A stretch of DNA of 64,000 bases from Spirosoma sp. GTDB taxonomy: Bacteria; Bacteroidota; Bacteroidia; Cytophagales; Spirosomataceae. Below, piece by piece: positions 35,185-43,549 of this stretch. A program made the translations under genes and the position numbers. The notes under the pieces were generated by a model. The model worked only from the letters and a program-made list of their open reading frames with translations. It did not search any database and was not told the origin of the DNA. The stretch is from assembly GCF_026391055.1 (NCBI RefSeq), contig NZ_JAPLET010000015.1:620001-684000 (forward strand). The letters run 5' to 3'. How positions within the stretch are numbered: the first letter of the stretch is position 1; every line of letters begins with the position of its first letter.

Positions 35185-35505
35185 ATGAAAAAATTGATCA
35201 TCGCTGCCGCTGCCTGCGCCCTGCTGGCAATAGCTCAACCCACCAATGCCCAGGCCGTTCAGGAGGGAAAAGCTGCTAAGAAAGAGATGAAGGCTGAGAA
35301 GAAAGTGGCTAAAGCACAAGAATACAAGATGGAAGCCCGGACCCATAAAGGGCTGGAAGTCAAAGGGATTTCGGACCCTAAAACCCGGATGGCCAAAGCG
35401 GATAGAAAAATGGAGAAAGCCGAGAAGAAAGTAATAAAAGGAGAGGCCAAGGAATTGAAAGCTGTTGCAAAAGAAAAGCAGAAGCAGGCTGCCGGTGTAA
35501 ACTAA
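35185..35505 (+). CDS. Small secreted lysine/alanine-rich protein
   Basis: Starting at MKKLIIAAAACALLAIAQ (ATG 35185) gives 106 residues with a signal peptide cut near NAQ. The mature part is almost all charged helix, with repeated KK, KAEKK and AKE patterns (for example MKAEKKVAKAQ, MEKAEKKVIKGEAKELK), and is probably a long basic helix or coiled coil. I know no family function; a role in binding nucleic acid or acidic envelope polymers is only a guess from charge. The gene is monocistronic, with terminators on both sides. Confidence 0.75.
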   Translation: MKKLIIAAAACALLAIAQPTNAQAVQEGKAAKKEMKAEKKVAKAQEYKMEARTHKGLEVKGISDPKTRMAKADRKMEKAEKKVIKGEAKELKAVAKEKQKQAAGVN

Positions 35506-35556
35506 GGCCCTTTTATCGGAAAGTACAAAACTCATTTACCCATTCACTTACACAGT

Positions 35557-35594
35557 AAAGCGGAGGAAAGCAGCAATGCCGTCCTCCGCTTTTT
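35557..35594 (+). terminator. Rho-independent terminator
   Basis: A stem AAAGCGGAGGA/TCCTCCGCTTT with a 14-base loop is followed by a T run. It lies between the small secreted protein (plus) and ruvA (minus) and may act in both directions. Confidence 0.78.
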
Positions 35595-35615
35595 ATGTTA
35601 CTTATACCTAGACGT

Positions 35616-36212
35616 TTAAGGCTGTCGCAATGCCCGCCGGATTACATCTTCAACGCTGAGCGTTGGATCGGCTCGCAGGGCATCGTCTACACTCTTTTCG
35701 GCGGTTGGCTTGGGGAAACCAAGGGCTACCAAAGCCGCCAGCGATTCTTCCCGAATGGGGTTAGCCGCCGGTTGCTGGCGATACGATGGCCCATCGGGTA
35801 CCACGCCTGCCCGTTTCATCTTATCGCGCAGTTCCAGAATAATACGCTGGGCTGTTTTAGCACCAATGCCCTTGATGGCTTGTACCGCTCGGACATTTTC
35901 GCCCAGAATCGCCAGTCGTAAATCGCCCGGCTGCATAGCCGACAGCATACCCAGCGCCGTATTCGGGCCAACGCCCGACACACCGATCAGGTCAAGGAAT
36001 AAGCTTTTCTCATCCGCATTCGCGAAGCCATATAAGGATTGTGAATCTTCACGGAAAAGGTGATGAATGAAGAGTTTAATCCGGTCGCCACCACCGGGTA
36101 ACACTGTGTATGTCTGGAGTGATATATGTACTAAATAGCCGATGCCATGGACGTCAATAATGGCATGGGTAGCTTCTTTATAGGACAGAGTTCCGTCTAG
36201 GTAAGCGATCAT
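35616..36212 (-). CDS. ruvA: Holliday junction helicase subunit RuvA
   Basis: The start at MIAYLDGTLSYKEATHAI (ATG at 36210-36212) gives 198 residues, the usual RuvA length; the frame extends 21 codons upstream but those do not fit the family. Domain I is the N-terminal OB-like barrel (VHGIGYLVHIS). Domain II has two helix-hairpin-helix motifs (LIGVSGVGPNTALGML and IKGIGAKTAQRIILEL). Domain III at the C-terminus (LVALGFPKPTAEKSVDDAL) contacts RuvB. RuvA tetramers hold four-way junctions for branch migration. ruvB and ruvC are not adjacent. Confidence 0.96.
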   Translation of the reverse strand: MIAYLDGTLSYKEATHAIIDVHGIGYLVHISLQTYTVLPGGGDRIKLFIHHLFREDSQSLYGFANADEKSLFLDLIGVSGVGPNTALGMLSAMQPGDLRLAILGENVRAVQAIKGIGAKTAQRIILELRDKMKRAGVVPDGPSYRQQPAANPIREESLAALVALGFPKPTAEKSVDDALRADPTLSVEDVIRRALRQP

Positions 36213-36265
36213 TCGTGAGCTGGAAAAGCTTGTTTTTAAGGTAGTTATCGTAGAGTAAAGATACG

Positions 36266-36301
36266 AAAAACCCACGACTTTTGGGTAAAAGGTCGTGGGT
36301 T
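36266..36301 (-). terminator. Rho-independent terminator of the LysM transglycosylase gene
   Basis: A perfect 10-bp stem (AACCCACGAC at 36269-36278, GTCGTGGGTT at 36292-36301) is followed on the minus strand by TTTTT. It is 23 bp past the stop codon. Confidence 0.82.
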
Positions 36302-36323
36302 AGTTCGGTTGGAGTGAGCTTAC

Positions 36324-37910
36324 TTAACCCACAATGAGTTTCTGGCCGGGGCGTAATGAATTGCTTCGAATGTGGTTCATTCGCTTAAGCTGGTCGATAG
36401 TCAGATCGTACCGCTGAACGATGTTCCAGAGGGTATCGCCACTTTGTACCCGATGGTAGCGGGGTTTGTAATGCTTCGACTTCGCCAATACTTCGGCTTT
36501 TTTGCGGCTTTTGGCTGTTCCCTGATCGGCCAGGCGCTCAGCACGGGTTTCGGCAACCTCTTTCAGGATAACCAGTTTCTGCCCACGCCGGATACTCGTA
36601 GACCGTAAATGGTTCCAGCGTTTAAGATCGTAAGGTTCAACGTTGTACCGGTTGGCAATTTGCAATAAGTTATCGCCTTTTCTAACGACGTAGGTTTGCT
36701 TTTGGGGCTTACGCAACACCACCGTTTCGATGTCTTCTTCGGGTTCGTCGGCCGATTCTGCATTGGCAAGTTTCGCGCCCGCTTTTCCCCGCTCTGCCAG
36801 CATCTCTTCTGTCAGCGTTTCTTCCAGGCGTATTCGCGCCAGTGGGTTTCTGCTTAGTTCCTTCCAGGCACCCATTGAATCGGTGCCATACCGAACGTCT
36901 TCAGCACTTGCCAGCAGGATGTGTTCCATGACATTTGGACGTCGGCTTGCGGAATCCAGAATAGCACGTCTGCGGCTGGTGAAATAGCTGTACTGCTCCC
37001 GTGGTACTCGCAGCGGGTATCGGTTTGTATAGTCAGGTAAAATGGTCGTTGTGATGGCCGGATTCATCTTTTGCAGATCGGCCAGCGGCATAGTGCTGTG
37101 TTTGGCAAAGGTTTCGAGGTTGAAGTAACCGCTCACCTGAATGGTATCGTGGGGAATGGGATACTCGTAATTCTCAGCCACAATACCGTGATCGTTAGCG
37201 TGGTTCATCAAATAGGTAAACGCCACGAATTGCGGTACATATCCGCGGGTCTCTTTCGGCAGTGCATCGTAAATGGTGTAAAACGAATCTCCTCCCGACC
37301 GGCGCATGGCGCGTTTAACGGCACCAGGACCACAGTTATAACCGGCCATCGCCAGTTCCCAGTCGCCAAAGATATTGTATAGATCGCGCAGGTATTTACA
37401 GGCAGCCTCGGTTGCTTTAACGGGATCCATCCGCTCATCTACATAATCATCCTGATACAGGCGTAGATCGCGGCCGGTGCCGGGCATGATCTGCCACAGA
37501 CCTCCGGCACCAGCCCTCGAAATGGCCCGCGGATTCAGAGCCGACTCGACAATGGATAAGTATTTCAGTTCATCCGGAAGACCATATTGAGCCAGCATGC
37601 GCTCATAGAGCGGGAAAAAAAGCGGCATTCGCTCCAGCATTGTCTTGGTAGTGCTGGCTTTACGGAACGTGAAATAGTCCACATAAGCCTGTACAGCCTT
37701 GTGATAATTCAATGGAATGGACTTTTGCAACTTGGCCAGTCGCTCACGTAACAAACTGTCGGGCACCGTTGGTACCAGGGCAATAGTGTCTTTCTTGACG
37801 ATTGTACTGTCCAGTTGAATCGGAGTTTTGGCTTGGGTGCCTGTAGTCAGGCCAACCAGCACCATACTCATCAGCCCAAATATCAGCAGGCTACGGTTCA
37901 GGTAGTTCAT
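36324..37910 (-). CDS. MltD-like lytic transglycosylase with two LysM domains
   Basis: The 528-residue protein has a signal peptide and a family 1-type SLT domain (about 80-260): YLSIVESALNP holds the catalytic Glu, followed by RAGAGGLWQIMPGTGR and MAGYNCGPGAVKRAM. Two C-terminal LysM repeats bind peptidoglycan: QTYVVRKGDNLLQIANRY (starting near 415) and HRVQSGDTLWNIVQRY (starting near 485). The enzyme cleaves the MurNAc-GlcNAc bond with a 1,6-anhydro product and works in the periplasm on cell wall turnover. Here the signal peptide gives no clear lipobox, so it may be soluble. Confidence 0.94.
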   Translation of the reverse strand: MNYLNRSLLIFGLMSMVLVGLTTGTQAKTPIQLDSTIVKKDTIALVPTVPDSLLRERLAKLQKSIPLNYHKAVQAYVDYFTFRKASTTKTMLERMPLFFPLYERMLAQYGLPDELKYLSIVESALNPRAISRAGAGGLWQIMPGTGRDLRLYQDDYVDERMDPVKATEAACKYLRDLYNIFGDWELAMAGYNCGPGAVKRAMRRSGGDSFYTIYDALPKETRGYVPQFVAFTYLMNHANDHGIVAENYEYPIPHDTIQVSGYFNLETFAKHSTMPLADLQKMNPAITTTILPDYTNRYPLRVPREQYSYFTSRRRAILDSASRRPNVMEHILLASAEDVRYGTDSMGAWKELSRNPLARIRLEETLTEEMLAERGKAGAKLANAESADEPEEDIETVVLRKPQKQTYVVRKGDNLLQIANRYNVEPYDLKRWNHLRSTSIRRGQKLVILKEVAETRAERLADQGTAKSRKKAEVLAKSKHYKPRYHRVQSGDTLWNIVQRYDLTIDQLKRMNHIRSNSLRPGQKLIVG

Positions 37911-38001
37911 ATAGGTTTCGTTCAGTTACGTTTTTAATGCAGACGGTCTTCCGTCCTGCCGGAAACTTGCTTTGAGCAATTAAAGCGTCTTTCCAGCCGT
38001 G

Positions 38002-39441
38002 TTACATACTTTTTGCCAGAGCTACTAAAGCTTCCTCTGCAAAAGGTGGAGCCATCAGTTGTATCCCAATTGGTAACCCGTTGGCATCTGCTCCGGCTGG
38101 AATAGATATGGCCGGGTAACCAATTACATTAGCCTGCACCGTAAAAATATCGGCGAGGTACATTTGCAGTGGGTCATCGTTGGCGCTTCCGCCAGTCTTT
38201 TCGCCTAATCGAAAGGCGGGTGTCGGTGTGGTGGGCGATAGTAAAAAATCGTATTGCTCAAAAAGCTGTTCGGTTTCCTGACGAATTAGTCGGCGAACCT
38301 GCTGGGCTTTGGTGTAGTACGCATCATAATAGCTGGCACTTAACGCAAATGTGCCCAGCAGAATGCGTTTACGAACTTCAGCGCCGAATCCTTCAGTGCG
38401 GCTTTTTTTGTACAACGACAAAAGGTCCAAAGCTGGTGTGTCGTTGGATAGACTTCTGTAACCATACCGCACGCCATCAAAGCGGGATAGGTTGGAAGAG
38501 GCTTCGGCCGTAGTTAAGATATAATACGTCGGCAGCAGGTATTTAATAAGCGATATATCAACGGGTTCTACCGTATGACCGGCCTGCCGAAGTGCATCAA
38601 TCTTGGTCCGGGTCGCTTCCCGAATGGATTGATCGACGCCCGAGCTTTCGATGCCATCGCGCAGATAAGCGATACGGAGCGGTCGATCTGGCAGGGTTGC
38701 CCGTGAGTAAGCCGAAACGGGCTGGCTCGAAACGGTGCTGTCGAACGCATCGGGACCGGCCATGATTTCGAGCAAAAGAGCCGCATCCTCAACGGTATTG
38801 GCAATCGGGCCGATGCAATCGAAAGAGGAGGCATAGGCGATCAGGCCCCACCGGCTAATGCGGCCATAGGTTGGTTTAAGGCCCACAACCCCACAAAATG
38901 CGGCCGGCTGACGAACCGAGCCGCCAGTATCGGAACCAATGCTGGCCAGACAAAGTCCCGCCTGAACCGCTACCGCCGATCCGCCACTCGACCCGCCCGG
39001 TACGCGGCTGGTATCGGCAGCATTAAGAACAGGGCCAAACGAGGAATTTTCATTTGATGAGCCCATCGCAAACTCATCGCAGTTTTGCCGGCCAATGATA
39101 ATGACATCTTCATCAAGCAGGCGCTGAACAGCCGTGGCCGTAAACTGAGCCGTGAAATTTTCCAGAATTTTGCTGCCAGCCCGGACACCGTGGCCAGTAT
39201 AACTCAGTACATCTTTTATGCCAATGACCATACCGGCTAACCGACCGGCTGTTCCGGCGGCTAGTTTCTGATCTACAGCTTCGGCCTGTTGACGGGCTTC
39301 GCTGGCATATACTTCGGTGAATACATTGAGATGACTATTCTCGTCGATACGGACGAGGTACTGCTCTACCAGTTGCTGGCAGGTAAGGGAGCCGTTATGA
39401 AGGTCGGCCTGAACAGTGGAGAAGTTACGGTATAGTGTCAA
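38002..39441 (-). CDS. gatA: Glutamyl-tRNA(Gln) amidotransferase subunit A
   Basis: The 479-residue protein is full length for GatA, the amidase that releases ammonia from glutamine to convert Glu-tRNA(Gln) (and Asp-tRNA(Asn)) in the GatCAB complex. The amidase triad is clear: Lys76 in GIKDVL, cis-Ser151 in GGSSGGS and nucleophile Ser175 in GSDTGGSVRQPA. gatB and gatC are not adjacent. Other amidase-signature enzymes are possible, but PTPAFRLGEK and the closing GIQLMAPPFAEEAL fit GatA well. Confidence 0.95.
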   Translation of the reverse strand: MTLYRNFSTVQADLHNGSLTCQQLVEQYLVRIDENSHLNVFTEVYASEARQQAEAVDQKLAAGTAGRLAGMVIGIKDVLSYTGHGVRAGSKILENFTAQFTATAVQRLLDEDVIIIGRQNCDEFAMGSSNENSSFGPVLNAADTSRVPGGSSGGSAVAVQAGLCLASIGSDTGGSVRQPAAFCGVVGLKPTYGRISRWGLIAYASSFDCIGPIANTVEDAALLLEIMAGPDAFDSTVSSQPVSAYSRATLPDRPLRIAYLRDGIESSGVDQSIREATRTKIDALRQAGHTVEPVDISLIKYLLPTYYILTTAEASSNLSRFDGVRYGYRSLSNDTPALDLLSLYKKSRTEGFGAEVRKRILLGTFALSASYYDAYYTKAQQVRRLIRQETEQLFEQYDFLLSPTTPTPAFRLGEKTGGSANDDPLQMYLADIFTVQANVIGYPAISIPAGADANGLPIGIQLMAPPFAEEALVALAKSM

Positions 39442-39539
39442 AACAGAGGATATGACTTGAAAACCCTATAAAGCAGAAACAGACAACCAAGCGGCTCCGG
39501 TTTGGGGCAGCTTAATTGTCTGTCTATAAATGAAGCGGA

Positions 39540-39743
39540 TTATTTCTCCGACTCTTTCAGACCTTCTTCGATATTTTCGCGAACGTCTTTGGTAGCGTCT
39601 TTGAATTCTTTGATGCCTTTACCAAGTCCCCGTGCGAGTTCGGGAATCTTTTTAGCGCCAAACAACAGGAGCAATGCCAGGAAGATAAAAATCATTTCCT
39701 GACCGCCCAAACCCATAAATGCCAAAATGTTTGCCGAAATCAT
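39540..39743 (-). CDS. tatA: Twin-arginine translocase subunit TatA
   Basis: The 67-residue protein has one membrane helix (MIFIFLALLLLFGAKKIPELA) with the conserved FGAKKIPELARGLG hinge and an amphipathic helix with a charged tail. It forms the pore part of the Tat pathway that exports folded proteins. tatC is not next to it. It lies 98 bp upstream of gatA on the same strand. Two probable Tat substrates, the ferritin-like proteins at 16.3-17.8 kb, are in the same window. Confidence 0.94.
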   Translation of the reverse strand: MISANILAFMGLGGQEMIFIFLALLLLFGAKKIPELARGLGKGIKEFKDATKDVRENIEEGLKESEK

Positions 39744-39957
39744 GTTACCTGGGATTTGAATGTATGCAAAATTAACAAAACTCTCTCGTACAATCTATTA
39801 AAACTCAGTGAAACTTACGCAGCAATCCTCCGTTTGGTTTTGTAATTACTGTTTAAAGTTGCATCCGGTTGCCGGATATTTACCTGAACAATGTTCCCGG
39901 TATTAAATGAGAACAACGCTATTGTAAACCTTAAACGGAAAATTTGCCCCGTTTTAC

Positions 39958-40419
39958 TCACCCAATCTTAATAGTTTTGACCGGCTGGGTCGTCATTTCT
40001 CCCGTAGCGGCCGTCGTTTGTTCCCACTGGCGGAACTTCTCAATATCATCTTTTATGCCGCTGAACAGCCAGAGCATCAGGGCTATATCGTCCGTTAACC
40101 CCACAATTGGCAGGAAGTCGGGAAGAATGTCGATGGGCGACACAAAATAAATAAGTACGGCAATAACGCGGATGAGGGTCTTCCAGGGCAACTGGCGATA
40201 CTCACCCGAGGCATAAGCTTTCAGCAGACGTGTTACAATACCCAGTTGCTCACGAAAGACAGCTATGTTGCTGCCCGACAAGCCACCGCTCTTGTTCAGT
40301 GCATCCCGGATTAACTGATATAGACTCCGGGAGTTACGGGCATAGCGAACAGCGCCGACGTTAGCGCGTTTAAAGAAAATAGAGGTTAAAATCCTCGAAA
40401 TAAGACTTTTGTTTGCCAT
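39958..40419 (-). CDS. YkvA family (DUF1232) membrane protein
   Basis: The 153-residue protein carries the DUF1232 core: VLIYFVSPIDILPDFLPIVGLTDDIALMLWLF, a membrane-associated stretch with the SPIDILPD motif. The rest is helical and basic. The family function is unknown. The gene stands alone on the minus strand, divergent from mdh. Confidence 0.88.
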   Translation of the reverse strand: MANKSLISRILTSIFFKRANVGAVRYARNSRSLYQLIRDALNKSGGLSGSNIAVFREQLGIVTRLLKAYASGEYRQLPWKTLIRVIAVLIYFVSPIDILPDFLPIVGLTDDIALMLWLFSGIKDDIEKFRQWEQTTAATGEMTTQPVKTIKIG

Positions 40420-40568
40420 TGTTATTCGTGTGGTTCGTGTCAGCAGCTAACCGACAACGCAAATTATAGTGAATGTTTAACAAAAATAATTCACTGAATA
40501 ATTAATAAACGTTGGAACGGACTATAAGTTTTAATTGGTGCATTGTGGTTTGTCTTGATGGTGAGACG

Positions 40569-40576
40569 TACTTTTG
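40569..40576 (+). promoter_or_regulatory. Promoter element of mdh
   Basis: TACTTTTG matches TAnnTTTG and is 36 bases ahead of the mdh ATG. TTG triplets occur at 40543-40545 and 40550-40552, close to the expected -33 position. Confidence 0.6.
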
Positions 40577-40611
40577 CGAACGTTTGTTAACCCTTTAATT
40601 CCGAATACTGT

Positions 40612-41553
40612 ATGAAAGTTACCGTAGTAGGCGCCGGGGCCGTTGGAGCCACCTGCGCCGATAACATCGCCCGCCGGGAACTCGCCCATGAAGTCGTTTT
40701 ATTAGATATTAAAGAAGGTATCAGTGAAGGTAAGTCGCTGGATATGCTTCAGGCGTCAACCTTGCTCGACTGCGATATAAAGCTGACGGGCTCTACCAAT
40801 GATTATGAGAAAACGGCCGGTTCCGATGTTGTCGTGATCACCTCAGGTTTGCCCCGTAAGCCCGGCATGACCCGTGAAGATCTGATCGGTATCAACGCAG
40901 GTATTGTAAAAGGCGTTACCGAAAACATTTTGAAATACTCGCCCGATGCAATTTTCATTATCATCTCCAACCCAATGGATACGATGACCTACCTGGCGCT
41001 GAAAGCATCAGGTTTGCCAAAGAACCGGGTTATTGGTTTGGGTGGTGCGCTGGATTCGGCTCGTTTCAAAACGTACCTGTCGCTGGCACTGGAGTGCTCG
41101 CCCAACGATTTACAGGCATCGGTTATCGGTGGTCACGGCGACACGACCATGATCCCGCTGACACGTCTGGCTACGAAAGCCGGTGTGCCGGTAAGCCAGT
41201 TCCTGGATGAGGATACGCTGAAGAAAGTAGCTGCTGATACGATGGTAGGCGGTGCCACACTGACCGGCCTGATCGGTACATCGGCCTGGTACGCGCCGGG
41301 TGCCGCTGGCGCTTATATGGTGGAAGCCATCGTGCGCGACCAGAAGCGGATCATTCCCTCCTGCGTTTTGCTGGAAGGCGAATACGGACAGTCGGATATC
41401 TGCCTTGGCGTTCCGGTTGTATTGGGCCGTAATGGTTGGGAAGAAATCATCGATTACAAACTAACCGACGAAGAGCAGGCCGCCTTCAACAAATCGGCCG
41501 ACGCCGTTCGGAACATGAATGGCGTACTAAGCACGCTGAATATTGGGGTGTAG
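40612..41553 (+). CDS. mdh: Malate dehydrogenase
   Basis: The 313-residue protein is the LDH-like type of malate dehydrogenase that interconverts malate and oxaloacetate with NAD in the TCA cycle. The Rossmann motif is VVGAGAVGATCADNIA. LPRKPGMTRED has the substrate-binding Arg that separates malate from lactate dehydrogenases. The catalytic His is in VIGGHGDTTMIPL, and ALDSARFKTYL supplies the Asp/Arg pair. Length is normal. Its last 52 bp including the stop region are repeated at 42575-42626, and a very stable hairpin follows the stop. Confidence 0.97.
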   Translation: MKVTVVGAGAVGATCADNIARRELAHEVVLLDIKEGISEGKSLDMLQASTLLDCDIKLTGSTNDYEKTAGSDVVVITSGLPRKPGMTREDLIGINAGIVKGVTENILKYSPDAIFIIISNPMDTMTYLALKASGLPKNRVIGLGGALDSARFKTYLSLALECSPNDLQASVIGGHGDTTMIPLTRLATKAGVPVSQFLDEDTLKKVAADTMVGGATLTGLIGTSAWYAPGAAGAYMVEAIVRDQKRIIPSCVLLEGEYGQSDICLGVPVVLGRNGWEEIIDYKLTDEEQAAFNKSADAVRNMNGVLSTLNIGV

Positions 41554-41556
41554 TCG
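41505..41556 (+). repeat. Direct repeat, copy 1: 3' end of mdh
   Basis: The last 16 codons or so of mdh with its TAG stop and three more bases. It matches 42575-42626 at 47 of 52 positions. The two copies bracket the secreted unknown gene at 41705-42547. Confidence 0.9.
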
Positions 41557-41562
41557 GTAACT

Positions 41563-41620
41563 ACTTGTCATAAAAAAGCGCTTTGCATAAATTTGTGCAA
41601 AGCGCTTTTTTATGACAAGT
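41563..41620. terminator. Very stable hairpin terminator after mdh
   Basis: A perfect 25-bp inverted repeat with an 8-base loop: arms 41563-41587 and 41596-41620, with an A/T-tract either side of the AGCGCTTTGCA core. It begins 9 bp past the mdh stop codon and could act in both directions. It separates mdh from the cargo gene. Confidence 0.88.
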
Positions 41621-41704
41621 TAGGTCATCAATATTGCTTATTACGCGTTATTAGCCTTCTTTACGGTCAAGATTAATTGTAGCCACACACTTAAACGTTT
41701 TAAT

Positions 41705-42547
41705 ATGCGGTACTTATTATTCATTTATATTAGTCTTCATGCTAGTCTTGCAAAAGGCCAACTCGACACTATCTACACGAATAAAGAAAAAATTGCCTGT
41801 TCTGTTAAGGAAGTCACTCCAGATGCTATTCAATTTACTTATCCCAACGAGACAATAGTAAATTCTCTTTATAAAAATACAATACAAAAAGTGGTCTTCC
41901 GCTCTGGGCGAACACAGGTTTTTTCTGAATCGTCGCCCTTAATAGAAATTGACGGTATCGAAGATTATGGTAAGGTGACTATCACACAGGTCGAGGGCGA
42001 ACTGAAAGGGCTTTATAAAATAGGTGAAGTCAGCTCTTCCTCTCGTGGTGGTACTGCTTATTCAAATGTTGATCGAGTAAAAGAACGGGCATTGAATAAA
42101 CTGAAAATGGAAGCTGTCATGCGTGGAGCTAACTTAATCTACATGGCTTATCAGAAAACAGAGGGCAATCGTTATGGCGGGTACTTCCAGTCAGCAAAAG
42201 CTGCTGAAACAATATATAGTGGCGTTGCCTACTCCAATAATCTGCTAAAAAAGCAGGAGTTAATTGACAGATTATCAGGTGCTGACTTTCTTGTGTCTGA
42301 TAAGCAGATCGTTTTGCTTAAGGGAATGGCTATTTATAAGGCGGAGTATTCTCTTGAATATATTAAGACTGATATACGGATATTGCGTGTTTATGAGGAA
42401 GGGAGTCAACTCTTTGTTGAAGCTAAAATTCGCAATTTCGAAAGTAGCGCGTTTCGAGTTGTTCGGTTTAATGACAGCACGTTCACGCTGCTTGCCGAAG
42501 ACAAAAATAAAATCATGAATTTTATTGTTCCATTCAAAAGCCAATAG
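41705..42547 (+). CDS. AT-rich secreted protein of unknown function
   Basis: The 280-residue protein has a probable signal peptide (LLFIYISLHASLAKG). The mature part begins with a beta-rich segment (IYTNKEKIACSVKEVTPDAIQFTYP), as seen in short Bacteroidota envelope proteins that bind or sense cell-surface material, then a Ser/Gly stretch and a helical middle (NKLKMEAVMRGANLIYMAY). I do not recognise the family with confidence. It is clearly AT-richer than mdh and uses different codons, and it lies between two copies of the mdh 3' end, so it looks like acquired cargo. Confidence 0.7.
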   Translation: MRYLLFIYISLHASLAKGQLDTIYTNKEKIACSVKEVTPDAIQFTYPNETIVNSLYKNTIQKVVFRSGRTQVFSESSPLIEIDGIEDYGKVTITQVEGELKGLYKIGEVSSSSRGGTAYSNVDRVKERALNKLKMEAVMRGANLIYMAYQKTEGNRYGGYFQSAKAAETIYSGVAYSNNLLKKQELIDRLSGADFLVSDKQIVLLKGMAIYKAEYSLEYIKTDIRILRVYEEGSQLFVEAKIRNFESSAFRVVRFNDSTFTLLAEDKNKIMNFIVPFKSQ

Positions 42548-42574
42548 CAAGTACTTGAATAGAATGGCGCTAGT

Positions 42575-42626
42575 CGTTCGGAACATGCATGGTGTACTGA
42601 GCACGCTGAACATTGGTGTGTAGTCG
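42575..42626 (+). repeat. Direct repeat, copy 2: displaced 3' end of mdh
   Basis: This non-coding stretch matches the mdh 3' end at 47 of 52 positions. In the mdh frame four of the five differences are synonymous (GGC/GGT, CTA/CTG, AAT/AAC, GGG/GGT) and one changes Asn to His. A strong terminator follows, as after the intact gene. It looks like the old mdh end displaced by the cargo. Confidence 0.88.
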
Positions 42627-42640
42627 ATAGCCCGCCTTCA

Positions 42641-42691
42641 TCGCTAAAAAACAAAAACCGGTCAGAACGATCGGTTTTTGTTTTTTAGCGA
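42641..42691. terminator. Hairpin terminator after the displaced mdh end
   Basis: A perfect 20-bp inverted repeat: arms 42641-42660 and 42672-42691, with A-rich left and T-rich right arms and an 11-base loop. Its place 18 bp past the copied TAG suggests it was the original mdh terminator. Confidence 0.85.
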
Positions 42692-42785
42692 TTCAACACA
42701 CGAAAATGGCTTTTCATGAGAATACCGATGGTCTTACGGACCGGTTACATTTAACTATGCATCGGTTTTCAAAAAATTCTTCCTC

Positions 42786-43445
42786 ATGAAATACCTTATT
42801 ACAACCGCTTTTATTCTAGGGACAACTGTGGCCAGCATAGCCCAAACCCGCGAAATCTACACCAATTCAAATTTCAGCACGCTGGCCAAAGATCATAAAG
42901 TGCTAGCGATTCTGCCTTTCAAAACAGCCCTTCAACTGCGACCTAAAGAGGTCGAAAAAAACGGGGGACCAGCAGGTGTCGCTGCGCTTGAAAAGCGCGA
43001 AGGACTAGGCGTACAAAGCGCGGTTCATTCATACTTTTTAAAGCGAAAAGAAAGTAACGACCTCAACATTGATGTGCAGGACCCCGCACGAACCAATGCT
43101 TTACTGGAACGGAATGCTGTTACCTACGAAACCTTGTCAGGATTTACGGCTGAAGAATTAGCCAAGATACTAAACGTTGACGCCATCGTTTCGGGTACGT
43201 TCGAAAGCACCCAACCTATGTCAAATGGGGCAGCTGTGGCTATGGCGCTTACCATTGGTTATGGCGGCCCAACAAATACGGGAAAAGCAACCATCAGTAT
43301 CAACGATGGGAAAACAGGTGAACTGCTTTGGAAATACGACAAAACGCTTTCGCGTGGGTTTGGCAGCAATACCGGTACCATCATTACAACAATAATGCGT
43401 AAGGCTTCACGGCAGTTACCTTACGATAAGGATTTTAAAAATTAG
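42786..43445 (+). CDS. Secreted CsgG-like protein
   Basis: The 219-residue protein has a signal peptide (MKYLITTAFILGTTVASIAQ). The mature part resembles the CsgG/TolB N-terminal-type fold seen in many envelope proteins: VLAILPFKTALQLRP, then LNIDVQDPARTNALLER, SGFTAEELAKILNVDAIVSGTFES, and ISINDGKTGELLWKYDKTLS. Such proteins sense or assemble secreted material, but this one lacks a lipobox and any curli genes. It ends at a terminator shared with the porin gene on the other strand. The fold call is by pattern only. Confidence 0.7.
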   Translation: MKYLITTAFILGTTVASIAQTREIYTNSNFSTLAKDHKVLAILPFKTALQLRPKEVEKNGGPAGVAALEKREGLGVQSAVHSYFLKRKESNDLNIDVQDPARTNALLERNAVTYETLSGFTAEELAKILNVDAIVSGTFESTQPMSNGAAVAMALTIGYGGPTNTGKATISINDGKTGELLWKYDKTLSRGFGSNTGTIITTIMRKASRQLPYDKDFKN

Positions 43446-43459
43446 CTTGATCGCCGATG

Positions 43460-43502
43460 AAGTAAAAATCCCCCGCCAGAACATCGGCGGGGAATTTTTA
43501 CT
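43460..43502. terminator. Bidirectional terminator
   Basis: A stem AAGTAAAAATCCCCGCC paired with GGCGGGGAATTTTTACTT (one bulge), 8-base loop. It lies between the convergent CsgG-like and porin genes and has A and T runs on both sides. Confidence 0.85.
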
Positions 43503-43549
43503 TTAGGTCTTGCCGTCACAAAGCCGCCAGCCTGATATTCAATAGCCAA

